From: UBA7672 sp030824255
Lineage (GTDB): Bacteria; Pseudomonadota; Alphaproteobacteria; Caulobacterales; Hyphomonadaceae
Direction of reading: 5' to 3'
NCBI GenBank assembly: GCA_942493305.1
Contig: OW818686.1
Location: forward strand, 3,472,001-3,536,000
Length of the DNA: 64,000 nt
Both the position numbers and the translations under genes were made by a program. The notes under the pieces were generated by a model. It was not told the origin of the DNA. It worked only from the letters and a program-made list of their open reading frames with translations, and did no database searches. Below, piece by piece: positions 50,322-59,275 of the stretch (position 1 is its first letter; each line of letters opens with the position of its first letter).

Positions 50322-52145
50322 ATGCCCTCCAAGTATACATCTGCATTGACCGCCTCGCTCGCCGCCCTCGCCTGTTTTGGAGCCTTTGCTATGGCCGATG
50401 CCCAACCCTCGCCGCTTGACCCCGAAAGCTTCCTGCCGCCCATCCCGGCGTGGAGCGGCGCGAGCGAGGCGCTGATCGCGGCGCCCAACGACAGGTGGAT
50501 CACACCGTCGGAGACGACCGGGCTGACGGCGACGCCCAACTATGAAGAGACGGTCGCCTTCCTGCGGAAGATGGATGCCCAATCGAAGCTGATGCGGGTC
50601 GAGACGTTCGGGAAGACGCCACAGGGGCGCGATCTTGTGGCGGCGATACTCACGAAGGATGGCGACAACCTGCAGCCCTCGAAGCCTGTGTTCCTGATCC
50701 AGGCGGGGATCCATTCCGGCGAGATCGACGGCAAGGACGCGATGTTCATGCTGATCCGCGACATGCTGTTCAAGGGCAAGGATGGGCTGCTCGACAGGGT
50801 GAACATCGTCTTCATTCCGATCCTCAATGCGGACGGACATGAGCGCTCCACCCTGTTCAGCCGGCCGAACCAGCGCGGGCCGAAGCACATGGGCTGGCGC
50901 AATACGGCGCAGAACCTGAACCTCAACCGCGACTTCCTGAAAGCGGATGCGCCGGAGATGCAGGCGCTGCTCAGGCTGATCGGCAAGTACGATCCGGATT
51001 TCTACATCGATCTGCACGTCACGGACGGCATGGATTACCAGTATGACGTGACATACTGGTTTGATGGGTGGGACGGGCTCTATGCCGACAGCCCGTCGAT
51101 CGGCAAATGGCTGAACGATGTCTATCGTCCGAAGGCGGATGCCGCGTTGAAGGCGGCGGGGCATATTCCCGGGCCGATGATCTTCGCGCGCGATGAGGCG
51201 GATGTTTCCAAGGGCGTGGACTTCATGGCGTTCGCGCCGCGCTTCTCCCATGCCTATGGCGACCTGCGGCGACTGCCCACCGTGCTGGTGGAGAACCACT
51301 CGCTGAAGCCTTATCGGCAACGTGTGCTGGGCACGTATGTGTTGCTGGAGTCGACGCTGAAGACGCTGGCGCGCGAAAGCGTGTCGCTGAAAGCGGCGAT
51401 TGCCAAGGACCGGGCTCTGCGGCCGAAGACGGTCGCGGCGAACTGGAAGGACAAGGCTGAGCCTGTGGGGAAGATGGATTTCCTGACCATCGCGTCCGAG
51501 CCGGCGGACTCGCCTGCTTCGGGTGGGAAAGTGACGCGCTTCCTCGGCAAGTCAGGCCCGACGGTGGCCGCGCCGATCTATGGATCGGAGCCGGGGCTGC
51601 AGTTGAGCGTGCCGAAGGCTTACTGGATTCCGGCGACGAAGGCGGATGTGATCGCCCGGCTGAAGCTGCACAGCGTGCAGATGGAAACACTCGACGCGCC
51701 GAAGACTGTTGACGTGGAAATGCTGCGCCTAGACGGCTTCAAGGCCGGCACGCCGGGCGAAGGGCGCATGACCTATTCAGCGACGGGGTTGAAACGCGAG
51801 ACGCGAGCGGAGGTCTATCCGCCCGGCTCCGTGCGCGTGCCGACGGACCAGACGCTGGGCGCCATGGTGGCTTACCTGCTGGAGCCGGAGAGCGAGGACT
51901 CGTTCTTTGCGTGGGGCTTCTTCGCGGAAATCCTGAGCCGCGTCGAATACATGGAGCCCTATGCCATCGCGCCGATGGCAGAACAGATGCTGGCGAATGA
52001 CGCGAAGCTGAAAGCGGAGTTCGAGGAAAAGCTGAAGGACGAGGCCTTCGCAAACTCGCCGCTGCGGCGGCTTCAGTTCTTCTATGAGCGCAGTCCGTTC
52101 TATGACCAGCGCTACCTGCTCTATCCGGTTGGGCGGGAGCTTTAG
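50322..52145 (+). CDS. Exported M14-family metallocarboxypeptidase-like protein
   Basis: 607 residues. Signal peptide (ASLAALACFGAFAMADAQP). Zinc motif H131-S-G-E134 in QAGIHSGEIDGKD, later YIDLHVTDG for the third ligand, and VENHSLKP where the general-base Glu is expected. Such long M14 enzymes are common in Caulobacter- and Hyphomonas-like bacteria and are annotated as carboxypeptidases. The 83-bp gap to the M28 gene should carry divergent promoters. Confidence 0.88.
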   Translation: MPSKYTSALTASLAALACFGAFAMADAQPSPLDPESFLPPIPAWSGASEALIAAPNDRWITPSETTGLTATPNYEETVAFLRKMDAQSKLMRVETFGKTPQGRDLVAAILTKDGDNLQPSKPVFLIQAGIHSGEIDGKDAMFMLIRDMLFKGKDGLLDRVNIVFIPILNADGHERSTLFSRPNQRGPKHMGWRNTAQNLNLNRDFLKADAPEMQALLRLIGKYDPDFYIDLHVTDGMDYQYDVTYWFDGWDGLYADSPSIGKWLNDVYRPKADAALKAAGHIPGPMIFARDEADVSKGVDFMAFAPRFSHAYGDLRRLPTVLVENHSLKPYRQRVLGTYVLLESTLKTLARESVSLKAAIAKDRALRPKTVAANWKDKAEPVGKMDFLTIASEPADSPASGGKVTRFLGKSGPTVAAPIYGSEPGLQLSVPKAYWIPATKADVIARLKLHSVQMETLDAPKTVDVEMLRLDGFKAGTPGEGRMTYSATGLKRETRAEVYPPGSVRVPTDQTLGAMVAYLLEPESEDSFFAWGFFAEILSRVEYMEPYAIAPMAEQMLANDAKLKAEFEEKLKDEAFANSPLRRLQFFYERSPFYDQRYLLYPVGREL

Positions 52146-52192
52146 GACGGCGGCGCTTGCGTAGACTCAGGAAATCTGGCGCTAGTCTCGCC

Positions 52193-52657
52193 ATGACCGA
52201 CGTTGCTCGCATTCCCCATGACACCCGGCCGCGCGCATTTGCAGGAATGGAGGTGCTTCTTGATATGTTGCATCTCCTTCGGGAAGCCACGGGGCTCGAT
52301 CACGAGAGCATTGTCATAGCCTGCGCGGTGAATGTTGCGGCGATGCGACCGTTGCTGCTTGGCGCGGATGCGCCGCTTCACCTCGTCGATGTTTCCGAGC
52401 CGCCGGACGAGTACCGGGGTTCGATTTCGCGTTCGGGGGTCGCCGAGATCACCGGCCTGCCCCGCGAAACCGTGCGGCGCAAGATCAACCAGCTTATCGA
52501 AGCAGGCATGCTTGAAGAGCATGGCAGCGGCGAAGTGCGTCCAATCCGCGATCTCGGCAATCCGCAATGGCAGCATATCGCCGATGCCGGATTTGCTGCT
52601 GTCCAACGCTATGATCGTCGCTTGCGCAGTCTCAACTGCAAAGGCATCTGCGGCTGA
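52193..52657 (+). CDS. Winged-helix HTH regulator
   Basis: 154 residues from the ATG at 52193; an in-frame start at 52157 is possible, and no strong ribosome site decides. The C-terminal HTH is clear: SRSGVAEITGLPRETVRRKI then NQLIEAGMLEEHGSGEVRP as recognition helix and wing. The N-terminal half is helical with no ligand motif I recognise. Immediately after the M14 gene (47 bp), it might regulate the peptidase genes, but this is only positional. Confidence 0.75.
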   Translation: MTDVARIPHDTRPRAFAGMEVLLDMLHLLREATGLDHESIVIACAVNVAAMRPLLLGADAPLHLVDVSEPPDEYRGSISRSGVAEITGLPRETVRRKINQLIEAGMLEEHGSGEVRPIRDLGNPQWQHIADAGFAAVQRYDRRLRSLNCKGICG

Positions 52658-52807
52658 TTTTCAGTCTCCGCAGGGGTACCCAAACTGTGGCGCCGCCGCG
52701 TACTTCTGAAGGAAATTGCCCGCAACGTTAACGCTGTGGGAACTGCCGCGACCTAGACCGAGCCCTGCCGCGACCATGGTGTCGCAGGATCGGCCTGGAG
52801 GCCTCCC

Positions 52808-53935
52808 GTGCAGTTTGCAAGCAGCCGCATTCCCTCACCATCGCACCGGGCTTCCGAGCGGCCAGATGCCGAAGCAAGCCTGATCCTGGTGCATGACGGC
52901 AATGGACTTGAGCGGACCGTGGCGCCCATGCTGCGGCAGAACTACGCGACATCCTTGATCGACCTGCAACGAGACGCGATCACCTTTTCTGACCGCGCCC
53001 TTGCTGTCGTGGTCTGCATCGATCTTGGCAATCCGGCTTCGATCAAGGCGATCCGCGACCACTTCGTCGATCATCCCGTGCAGGTCCCCCGAATATTCGT
53101 GCTGCCAAATGGCGACAGGCGATCTATCCTGCAGGCCTACTCGTCCGGGGCCCATCAGTTTATGGTCAGCCCCGTAACGCCTCGCGAGATACACGAGGTG
53201 TTGACGCCAATCACCAATCGTTCGGTCGAGTGGCAGTGGCGCCGTCTTTCCGAGACGCAGCAGGCCGCCCTCCGCATCAGCCTCAAGCTGTTCGAGGACT
53301 CCCAGACATCCGTGTTGCGTGGTGAAGGACTGGAAGTCTCGACAGCGGCGCGTGCGTGTTCCAGCGTTATCTCCGCAGTCGGGCATGAAGGCTTCCCGGC
53401 GCTTCTGAACGAGCTGCGCGCGCATCATAACTACACCTTCCGTCACAGCATGTACGTGACGGGTTCGCTGGTTGCGTTTGCGAACGTGCTGAACTTTCGC
53501 GAAGAGGACATGAGCCTCGCGGCAATGGCCGGGCTGCTTCATGATATCGGCAAGATCGCGACTCCAAACGCGATCCTAAACAAGCCAAGCCGGCTTGAGC
53601 CTTCAGAATGGCTGATCATGCGCCAGCATCCTCTCGATGGCCTGTCGATCCTGAAGCGCAATGGGGACTGGCCGGAGCCGGTTCTCGACGCAGTTTCGCA
53701 CCATCATGAGAAGCTCGATGGGTCTGGCTATTTCGACGGCCTGAGCGGGGACTCCATCAAGGACCTCACGCGGATGGTGAGCATCGCCGACACGTTCTCC
53801 GCTCTCATCGACAAGCGCGCTTACAAGCCGCCGATGTCGGGCAAGGAAGCGATGGCGATCATGCTGGGGGCTGAGGGCCATCTCGACATGGCGCTCGTGA
53901 GGGCATTCGAACCCGTCGCCCTGGCGATCGGCTAA
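52808..53935 (+). CDS. HD-GYP-domain protein with degenerate receiver domain
   Basis: 375 residues, GTG start with GGAGG seven bases upstream. Residues 24-135 look like a receiver fold, but the acidic pair is a single Asp30 and the conserved Lys is Ser121, so normal phosphorylation is doubtful. The HD-GYP part has H213, H245-D246 (LLHDIGK), H274, H299-H300 and D304 in SHHHEKLDGSGYF; GYP is GYF. Metal ligands are present, so c-di-GMP hydrolysis is plausible but not proven. Monocistronic. Confidence 0.88.
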   Translation: MQFASSRIPSPSHRASERPDAEASLILVHDGNGLERTVAPMLRQNYATSLIDLQRDAITFSDRALAVVVCIDLGNPASIKAIRDHFVDHPVQVPRIFVLPNGDRRSILQAYSSGAHQFMVSPVTPREIHEVLTPITNRSVEWQWRRLSETQQAALRISLKLFEDSQTSVLRGEGLEVSTAARACSSVISAVGHEGFPALLNELRAHHNYTFRHSMYVTGSLVAFANVLNFREEDMSLAAMAGLLHDIGKIATPNAILNKPSRLEPSEWLIMRQHPLDGLSILKRNGDWPEPVLDAVSHHHEKLDGSGYFDGLSGDSIKDLTRMVSIADTFSALIDKRAYKPPMSGKEAMAIMLGAEGHLDMALVRAFEPVALAIG

Positions 53936-54004
53936 CAGGTGCTTGGTGGTGAATTGATCGCGTGGCGGTCCAAGCTTGCGCTTGACCGCCATCGCGAAAA
54001 TTCT

Positions 54005-54080
<76 letters not shown>

Positions 54081-54229
54081 TCTCAAGAGCGGCGGAACCT
54101 AGTGTTCGATTCCGCTGCGGTCAACGCCGTATTTGAGGTGTATTCGGGCTGTGACGGTTTGCCTTGCTTCCATGCCTTTGGCGATCGAAAGATAAGGGGC
54201 TGGATGGGAACGGCGCTGGGGGAAGAGCC

Positions 54230-54784
54230 ATGAAAACAAGCGGATTCCTTATGGTTTGCGGGCTCGCGGCGGCGATGCTGGCGGGCTGTTCGTCAGCCAT
54301 GGACAGGACGTCGGCGGGCTTTTCCGATGCGGCGTCCTCGCCGCTGACCGACCTCAACCTGCGGCGCAACGAGATACCCAGGCTGCTGGCGGACATCCGC
54401 TCGCCGTACGAACCGATTCCCGTGGTGAGCTGTGCGGCGGTGGGCAAGATGGTAGCGGACCTCACGGCCATACTCGGGCCGGACGTGGACGCGGAGCCGC
54501 TGCCCGAGAAGAGCTTCTCGGAGCAGGCGGGCGAAGGCGCGGCGGACATGACGCTCGGCGCCGTGTCGTCCACGTTGTCGGATTTCATCCCGTTCCGGTC
54601 GCTGGTGCGGGAGGCGACGGGGGCTTCGGCGCATGATCGTCGCGTGCGGGCGGCCAATGAACGCGGCGTGGCGCGGCGGGCCTATCTGAAGGGTGTAGGC
54701 GCGCAGCTCGGATGTGCGCCGCCAGCGGCGCCCCAGCCGAATGCGGGTATCCCTGCCCCGCCCAGGATCGAATATCGCAACTAG
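54230..54784 (+). CDS. Putative lipoprotein
   Basis: 184 residues from the ATG at 54230 (GGGGGAAG upstream). Lipobox L-A-G-C near residue 19. The mature part includes LTDLNLRRNEIPRLLADIRS, a Cys in VVSCAAVGKMVADL, and a second Cys near the end (GAQLGCAPPAAP). The spacing RNEIP...SPY is reminiscent of alphaproteobacterial lipoproteins of unknown function. Ends convergent with tgt, 6 bp apart. Confidence 0.75.
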   Translation: MKTSGFLMVCGLAAAMLAGCSSAMDRTSAGFSDAASSPLTDLNLRRNEIPRLLADIRSPYEPIPVVSCAAVGKMVADLTAILGPDVDAEPLPEKSFSEQAGEGAADMTLGAVSSTLSDFIPFRSLVREATGASAHDRRVRAANERGVARRAYLKGVGAQLGCAPPAAPQPNAGIPAPPRIEYRN

Positions 54785-54790
54785 GTGAGG

Positions 54791-55915
54791 CTAGGCGTCG
54801 CTCTTCGCCTGCCAGCGACTACGCATCTCGCTCCGGAATGCTTCGAAGCGTCCTTCGGCGATGGCGATGCGCATGGCGGCCATCATCTGCTGGAAGAAAG
54901 CGATGTTGTGCCAGGAGAGCAGCATGGGGCCGAGGTACTCGCCCGCCTTGAAGAGGTGGTTGAGATAGGCCTTTGAATAGTCGCGGCTGGCGGAGCAGGT
55001 TGAAGACGGGTCTATAGGCGTATCGTCCTCTGCCCATTTGGCGTTCTTGATGTTGATGGCGCCGTCCCACGTCCAGGCTTGTCCGTGGCGGCCGGAGCGC
55101 GTGGGAAGAACGCAGTCGAACATATCCACGCCGCGCGCGACAGCTTCGAGGATGTCGATGGGTTTGCCGACGCCCATCAGGTAGCGCGGGCGATGCACCG
55201 GGAGATGCGGCGCCGTGAGGCTGATCGTGTCGCACATGGCTTCATGGCCCTCGCCGACGGCAAGGCCGCCGATGGCGTATCCGTCGAAGCCGGTCTCCAC
55301 TACGCGCCTCGCGCTTTCGATCCGGAGGTCTGCATAGGTGGAGCCCTGCACGATGCCGAACAGGGCCTGGCGGTCGCGTTGGCCGAAATAGGCTTTCGAG
55401 CGCTCGCCCCACCGCGCCGAGAGCAGCATGGCGGCCTTGGCCGGCTCATACTCGCAGGGGTTGGCGACGCATTCGTCGAGCTGCATGGCGATGTCGGAGC
55501 CGAGGAGGTCCGACTGGATCTCGATGGAGCGTTCCGGCGAGAGGAAGTGCGAGGAGCCGTCGATGTGCGAGCGGAATTCGACGCCCTCCTCCTTCATCTT
55601 GCGGAGATCGGAGAGGGAGAAGACCTGGAAGCCGCCGCTATCGGTCAGGATGGGATGGGTCCAGCCCATGAAGTGGTGGAGGCCGCCGAGCTTCGCCACG
55701 CGTTCGGCGCTGGGGCGGAGCATCAGGTGGTAGGTGTTGCCGAGGATGATGTCGGTTCCGGTGGAGCGGACGTCATCAAGGAACATCGCCTTCACCGTAC
55801 CGGCGGTGCCGACAGGCATGAAGGCGGGCGTGGCAATGTCGCCGCGCGGCGTCTGAAGGCGGCCTGTGCGGGCATCGCCATCGGTGGCGGATATGTCGAA
55901 CGGAAATTCAGCCAT
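54791..55915 (-). CDS. tgt: Queuine tRNA-ribosyltransferase with altered zinc site
   Basis: 374 residues, full length. Catalytic features are intact: TDSGGFQVFSLSDLRKMKEE near 91, GGLAVGEG, and the nucleophile D267 in DMFDCVLPTR. The zinc motif C-x-C-x2-C reads S305-T-C307-S-A-S310, with H336 in SWHN retained, so two of three Cys are Ser. It exchanges guanine 34 for preQ1 in GUN tRNAs. Its start overlaps the queA stop (TGATG). Confidence 0.95.
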   Translation of the reverse strand: MAEFPFDISATDGDARTGRLQTPRGDIATPAFMPVGTAGTVKAMFLDDVRSTGTDIILGNTYHLMLRPSAERVAKLGGLHHFMGWTHPILTDSGGFQVFSLSDLRKMKEEGVEFRSHIDGSSHFLSPERSIEIQSDLLGSDIAMQLDECVANPCEYEPAKAAMLLSARWGERSKAYFGQRDRQALFGIVQGSTYADLRIESARRVVETGFDGYAIGGLAVGEGHEAMCDTISLTAPHLPVHRPRYLMGVGKPIDILEAVARGVDMFDCVLPTRSGRHGQAWTWDGAINIKNAKWAEDDTPIDPSSTCSASRDYSKAYLNHLFKAGEYLGPMLLSWHNIAFFQQMMAAMRIAIAEGRFEAFRSEMRSRWQAKSDA

Positions 55916-56973
55916 CAGTCTTCACCGGGGAGCAGCAGGCACGCATCGCCATAGGAGAAGAAGCGATAGCCCTTCTCCACGGCATGGGCGTAAGCGCGTT
56001 TCATCACGTCCAGCCCCATCATTGCGCTGACCAGCATGAACAGCGTGGATCTGGGCAAGTGGAAATTCGTCATCAGACCATCGGCGACGCGGAAGCGATA
56101 GCCGGGGGTGATGAAGATGGAAGTGTCGGCGCTGTAGGCGGCGAGCGGATCGGCGGATGCGGCCGCGCTTTCGAGCGTGCGGAGCGCGGTGGTGCCGATG
56201 GGGATGCAGCGGCCACCGCTGGCGCGTGCCTCCACGATGGCTTCTGCAGCGGCGGCGGAAAGGTCGGCGCGCTCGGCGTGCATGCGGTGTTCGCTGATGT
56301 CTTCCGACTTAACCGGCAGGAATGTGCCTGCATTCACATGCAGCGTGACGGCCGTGCGCCGGATGCGCGCCTCGCCCAGCCGGAACAGCATGGCAGGCGT
56401 GAAATGGAGGCCCGCCGTCGGCGCGGCGACCGAGCCGGTGTTGCGCGCGAACAGGGTCTGATAGTCGCTGGCGTCCTGTGCATCGGGCGCGCGTTTCGAG
56501 GCGATGTAAGGCGGGATGGGCATATCTCCAGCCGCGTCGATGGCCGCATCCAGTTCCGCGCCTGAGCGGTTGAAGCCCAGGCGGACTTCGGCGTCTGCCT
56601 TGGCGACGACGCGGGCGTCGAGACCGTGGGCGAAGTGGATGGTGTCGCCTTCCTTCAGGCGTTTGCCAGGACGTGCAAAAGCGGACCAGCTGTCGGGCGA
56701 CAGGCGGGAGTTGAGGTTGACCTCAATCTCGACATCCGCCCCCTCGCCGCGCGCCGGGCGGCGACCGATCAGGGCGGCGCGGAGGACACGGGTGTCGTTG
56801 GCCACAAGAATGTCGCCGGATCTCAGGAGGTCCGGCAGATCGCGAACGGTATGGTCTTCCAGCCTCCCCTCGGGCCCGCGCACCACCAGCAGTCGCGCGG
56901 AATCCCGCGGGACCGCCGGGCGAAGGGCGATAAGCTCCTCCGGCAGGTGGAAATCGAAGTCGGACAGCTTCAT
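55915..56973 (-). CDS. queA: S-adenosylmethionine:tRNA ribosyltransferase-isomerase
   Basis: 352 residues. Landmarks: DFHLPEELIALRPAVPRD at the start, PPYIASKRAPDAQDASDYQT, GSVAAPTAGLHFTPAML, HVNAGTFLPVKSEDISEHRM and FHLPRSTLFMLVSAMMG. It adds the epoxycyclopentane part from SAM to preQ1 in tRNA, acting directly after Tgt. The two genes are coupled by a one-base overlap. Confidence 0.96.
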   Translation of the reverse strand: MKLSDFDFHLPEELIALRPAVPRDSARLLVVRGPEGRLEDHTVRDLPDLLRSGDILVANDTRVLRAALIGRRPARGEGADVEIEVNLNSRLSPDSWSAFARPGKRLKEGDTIHFAHGLDARVVAKADAEVRLGFNRSGAELDAAIDAAGDMPIPPYIASKRAPDAQDASDYQTLFARNTGSVAAPTAGLHFTPAMLFRLGEARIRRTAVTLHVNAGTFLPVKSEDISEHRMHAERADLSAAAAEAIVEARASGGRCIPIGTTALRTLESAAASADPLAAYSADTSIFITPGYRFRVADGLMTNFHLPRSTLFMLVSAMMGLDVMKRAYAHAVEKGYRFFSYGDACLLLPGED

Positions 56974-57063
56974 GCGGCGCCCATAGCGGGGAACCGGCTT
57001 TGGCGCCAGCCCGCCGCTGGAAAGCCCCGATTCATGTCAAGGATAGCCACGGGAGGACGATCG

Positions 57064-57564
57064 ATGATCCGCTATGCCTTGATGTTCGCCGCCGCGCTGG
57101 CCGCCTGCTCGCCGGCGCCCGCCCCGACGCCTGAGCCAGCCCCTGCTCCACCGGCAGCCGCCGTTGGTGCGCCAGCTGATCTCAGCACGCTGGAACAGGC
57201 TCACGACTGGCAGCACGCGCCCGGCGAGGCGCTGAACACCGCCTGGAACGAGGGCGTGAAGGCGCTGCTCGGGAAGATGAGCCGACCGGACATAATTGGC
57301 GCAATCAACGCCGCCGGATTCGAATGCACATATGGCGAAGCGCATGAAGATTATCCGGACCCCATGGCGGTCTGCACCCGCAGCTTCGCCACACGAGCCT
57401 GCCAGATGGATTGGGAAATTGCCTCGACTGCCGACAAAGGCATGGTCAATGAGGTGGATGGGACATTCACACGCGACTGCGTGGGCACAGCTGATGACTG
57501 GCCGGAACCGATAAAGTCCGCGATCGATGACCAGCTGGCGCCAGCGCCGTTGCCCCCACAGTAA
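57064..57564 (+). CDS. Putative lipoprotein
   Basis: 166 residues from the ATG at 57064. The signal peptide ends in an L-A-A-C lipobox (Cys16), then a Pro/Ala stretch. The mature domain has IIGAINAAGFECTYGEAHED, a Cys in AVCTRSFATRACQMDWEIAS and one in FTRDCVGTADDW, suggesting two disulfides. No family recognised. Divergent from queA and convergent with gatB. Confidence 0.75.
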   Translation: MIRYALMFAAALAACSPAPAPTPEPAPAPPAAAVGAPADLSTLEQAHDWQHAPGEALNTAWNEGVKALLGKMSRPDIIGAINAAGFECTYGEAHEDYPDPMAVCTRSFATRACQMDWEIASTADKGMVNEVDGTFTRDCVGTADDWPEPIKSAIDDQLAPAPLPPQ

Positions 57565-57592
57565 GCGCTGAGTTCGACGCTTCGCGTTGACT

Positions 57593-57610
57593 GCCGGGCG
57601 GAAGCCCGGC
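57593..57610. terminator. Possible terminator hairpin between the lipoprotein gene and gatB
   Basis: GCCGGGC-GGAA-GCCCGGC, a 7-bp perfect GC stem with a tetraloop in the 55-bp convergent gap. There is no T run on either side, so termination is only suggested by position. Confidence 0.45.
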
Positions 57611-57619
57611 GGTTCCTGG

Positions 57620-59137
57620 TCAGAGACCCAGTTTCCTGATCAGGATCTCGTTGACGGCGGACGGGTTCGCTTTGCCGCCGCTCGCCTTCATGATCTGGCC
57701 GACCATCCAGCCGAGCGTTTTTGGCTTCTCATGCCCCGCCGCGCGCTGGGCCTTGATCTCTTCGACCTGCACCGGGTTCGCCGCGAGAACGTCGTCGACG
57801 ACTTTCTCGATGGCGCCGGTGTCGGTGACCTGCTTTAGGCCTTCGCGTTCTACGATCTTCTGGGCGGTGTCCCCGGTGGCGATCATCTTCAGGAACACGT
57901 CCTTGGCAATCTTGCCGGAGATGGTGTTGTCCGCGATGAGGCCGATGAGGCCACCGAGTTGCTCTGCGCTGATCGGCGATGCGGAAAGCTCAAGGCCTTC
58001 CTTTTTGAGATAGCCAATCAGGTCTTGCGTTACCCAGTTGGCAGCGAGACGGGCGTCCCTGCCTTTTGCCACAACTTCGAAGTATGCAGCTCTTTCAGCA
58101 TCTCCCGCGATAACGCCCGCGTCGTATTCCTTGAGGCCGTAATCCTTCACGAAGCGGGCACGCTTCTGGTCCGGCAATTCCGGCAGTTTCGCGCGAATGC
58201 TTTCGACATATTCGCCCGTGAGTTCCAGCGGCAGCAGGTCCGGATCGGGGAAGTAGCGATAGTCGTGCGCATCTTCCTTCGAGCGCATCGAGCGCGTTTC
58301 GTCCTTGTCCGCGTTGTACAGGCGCGTTTCCTGATCGATCTTGCCGCCATCTTCGAGAATATCGATCTGGCGGCGCGCCTCGAACTCTGCGGCCATCTGG
58401 ATGAAGCGGAACGAGTTGACGTTCTTGATCTCGCAACGCGTGCCAAGCTTCTCGAAGCTGCCAGTCTTCTTGTAGTGATCGTAACCGCCGGGGCGGCAGA
58501 CGGAGACGTTCACGTCGGCGCGCAGATTTCCTTTCTCCATGTCGCCATCGCATGTGCCAAGCGCGATGAGGATGGAGCGGAGCTTCTTGACGTAGGCCGC
58601 AGCTTCCGCAGGCGAACGAATATCGGGGCGCGAGACGATTTCCATAAGCGCCACGCCTGACCGGTTGAGATCGACATAGGTGGCGTTGGGATCGAGATCG
58701 TGGATCGACTTGCCGGCGTCCTGTTCGAGGTGAAGCCGTTCGATGCCGACGGTGAACGTGTAGCCGTCTTCAGCATCGACATCGATCGTGCCCTCGCCGA
58801 CGATTGGCGATTTGAACTGCGAGATCTGGTAGCCCTGCGGCAGGTCGGGATAGAAATAGTTCTTCCGGTCGAAGCGCGAGACGAGATTGATTTCGGCGTT
58901 GAGGCCGAGGCCCGTCTTCACCGCCTGCTCCACGCAGAACGCATTGATCACCGGCAGCATGCCCGGCATGGCTGCATCGACCAGCGAGACGTTGGTGTTC
59001 GGGTCGTTGCCGAAGTGCGTCGAGGCGCCGGAGAAGAGCTTCGAATTGGATGCCACCTGCGCATGGACTTCGAGCCCCATGACGACTTCCCAGTCGCCGG
59101 TGCGGCCTGAAATCAGATAGGGTTTGCGATCAGCCAT
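57620..59137 (-). CDS. gatB: Aspartyl/glutamyl-tRNA amidotransferase subunit B
   Basis: 505 residues. WEVVMGLEVHAQVASNSKLF at the start, FYPDLPQGYQISQF, and the C-terminal YqeY-like tail domain ending NPSAVNEILIRKLGL. GatB acts with GatC and GatA to amidate mischarged Glu-tRNA(Gln). Neither gatA nor gatC is in this window, so they should be elsewhere. About 138 bp upstream a divergent membrane-protein gene begins. Confidence 0.97.
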   Translation of the reverse strand: MADRKPYLISGRTGDWEVVMGLEVHAQVASNSKLFSGASTHFGNDPNTNVSLVDAAMPGMLPVINAFCVEQAVKTGLGLNAEINLVSRFDRKNYFYPDLPQGYQISQFKSPIVGEGTIDVDAEDGYTFTVGIERLHLEQDAGKSIHDLDPNATYVDLNRSGVALMEIVSRPDIRSPAEAAAYVKKLRSILIALGTCDGDMEKGNLRADVNVSVCRPGGYDHYKKTGSFEKLGTRCEIKNVNSFRFIQMAAEFEARRQIDILEDGGKIDQETRLYNADKDETRSMRSKEDAHDYRYFPDPDLLPLELTGEYVESIRAKLPELPDQKRARFVKDYGLKEYDAGVIAGDAERAAYFEVVAKGRDARLAANWVTQDLIGYLKKEGLELSASPISAEQLGGLIGLIADNTISGKIAKDVFLKMIATGDTAQKIVEREGLKQVTDTGAIEKVVDDVLAANPVQVEEIKAQRAAGHEKPKTLGWMVGQIMKASGGKANPSAVNEILIRKLGL

Positions 59138-59275
59138 AGTCGTCCTCGAAACGGGGTAGATTCCGGCTTTTAGCGGTGTTTTCCGGGGGCGTCACCCCGG
59201 CCGCCGCGTTGGCTTAACATGACCCGGAAAGTTGTCGTTTTCCCTGACGCCCCGCCTTAACCCGCCTGGGCGATA

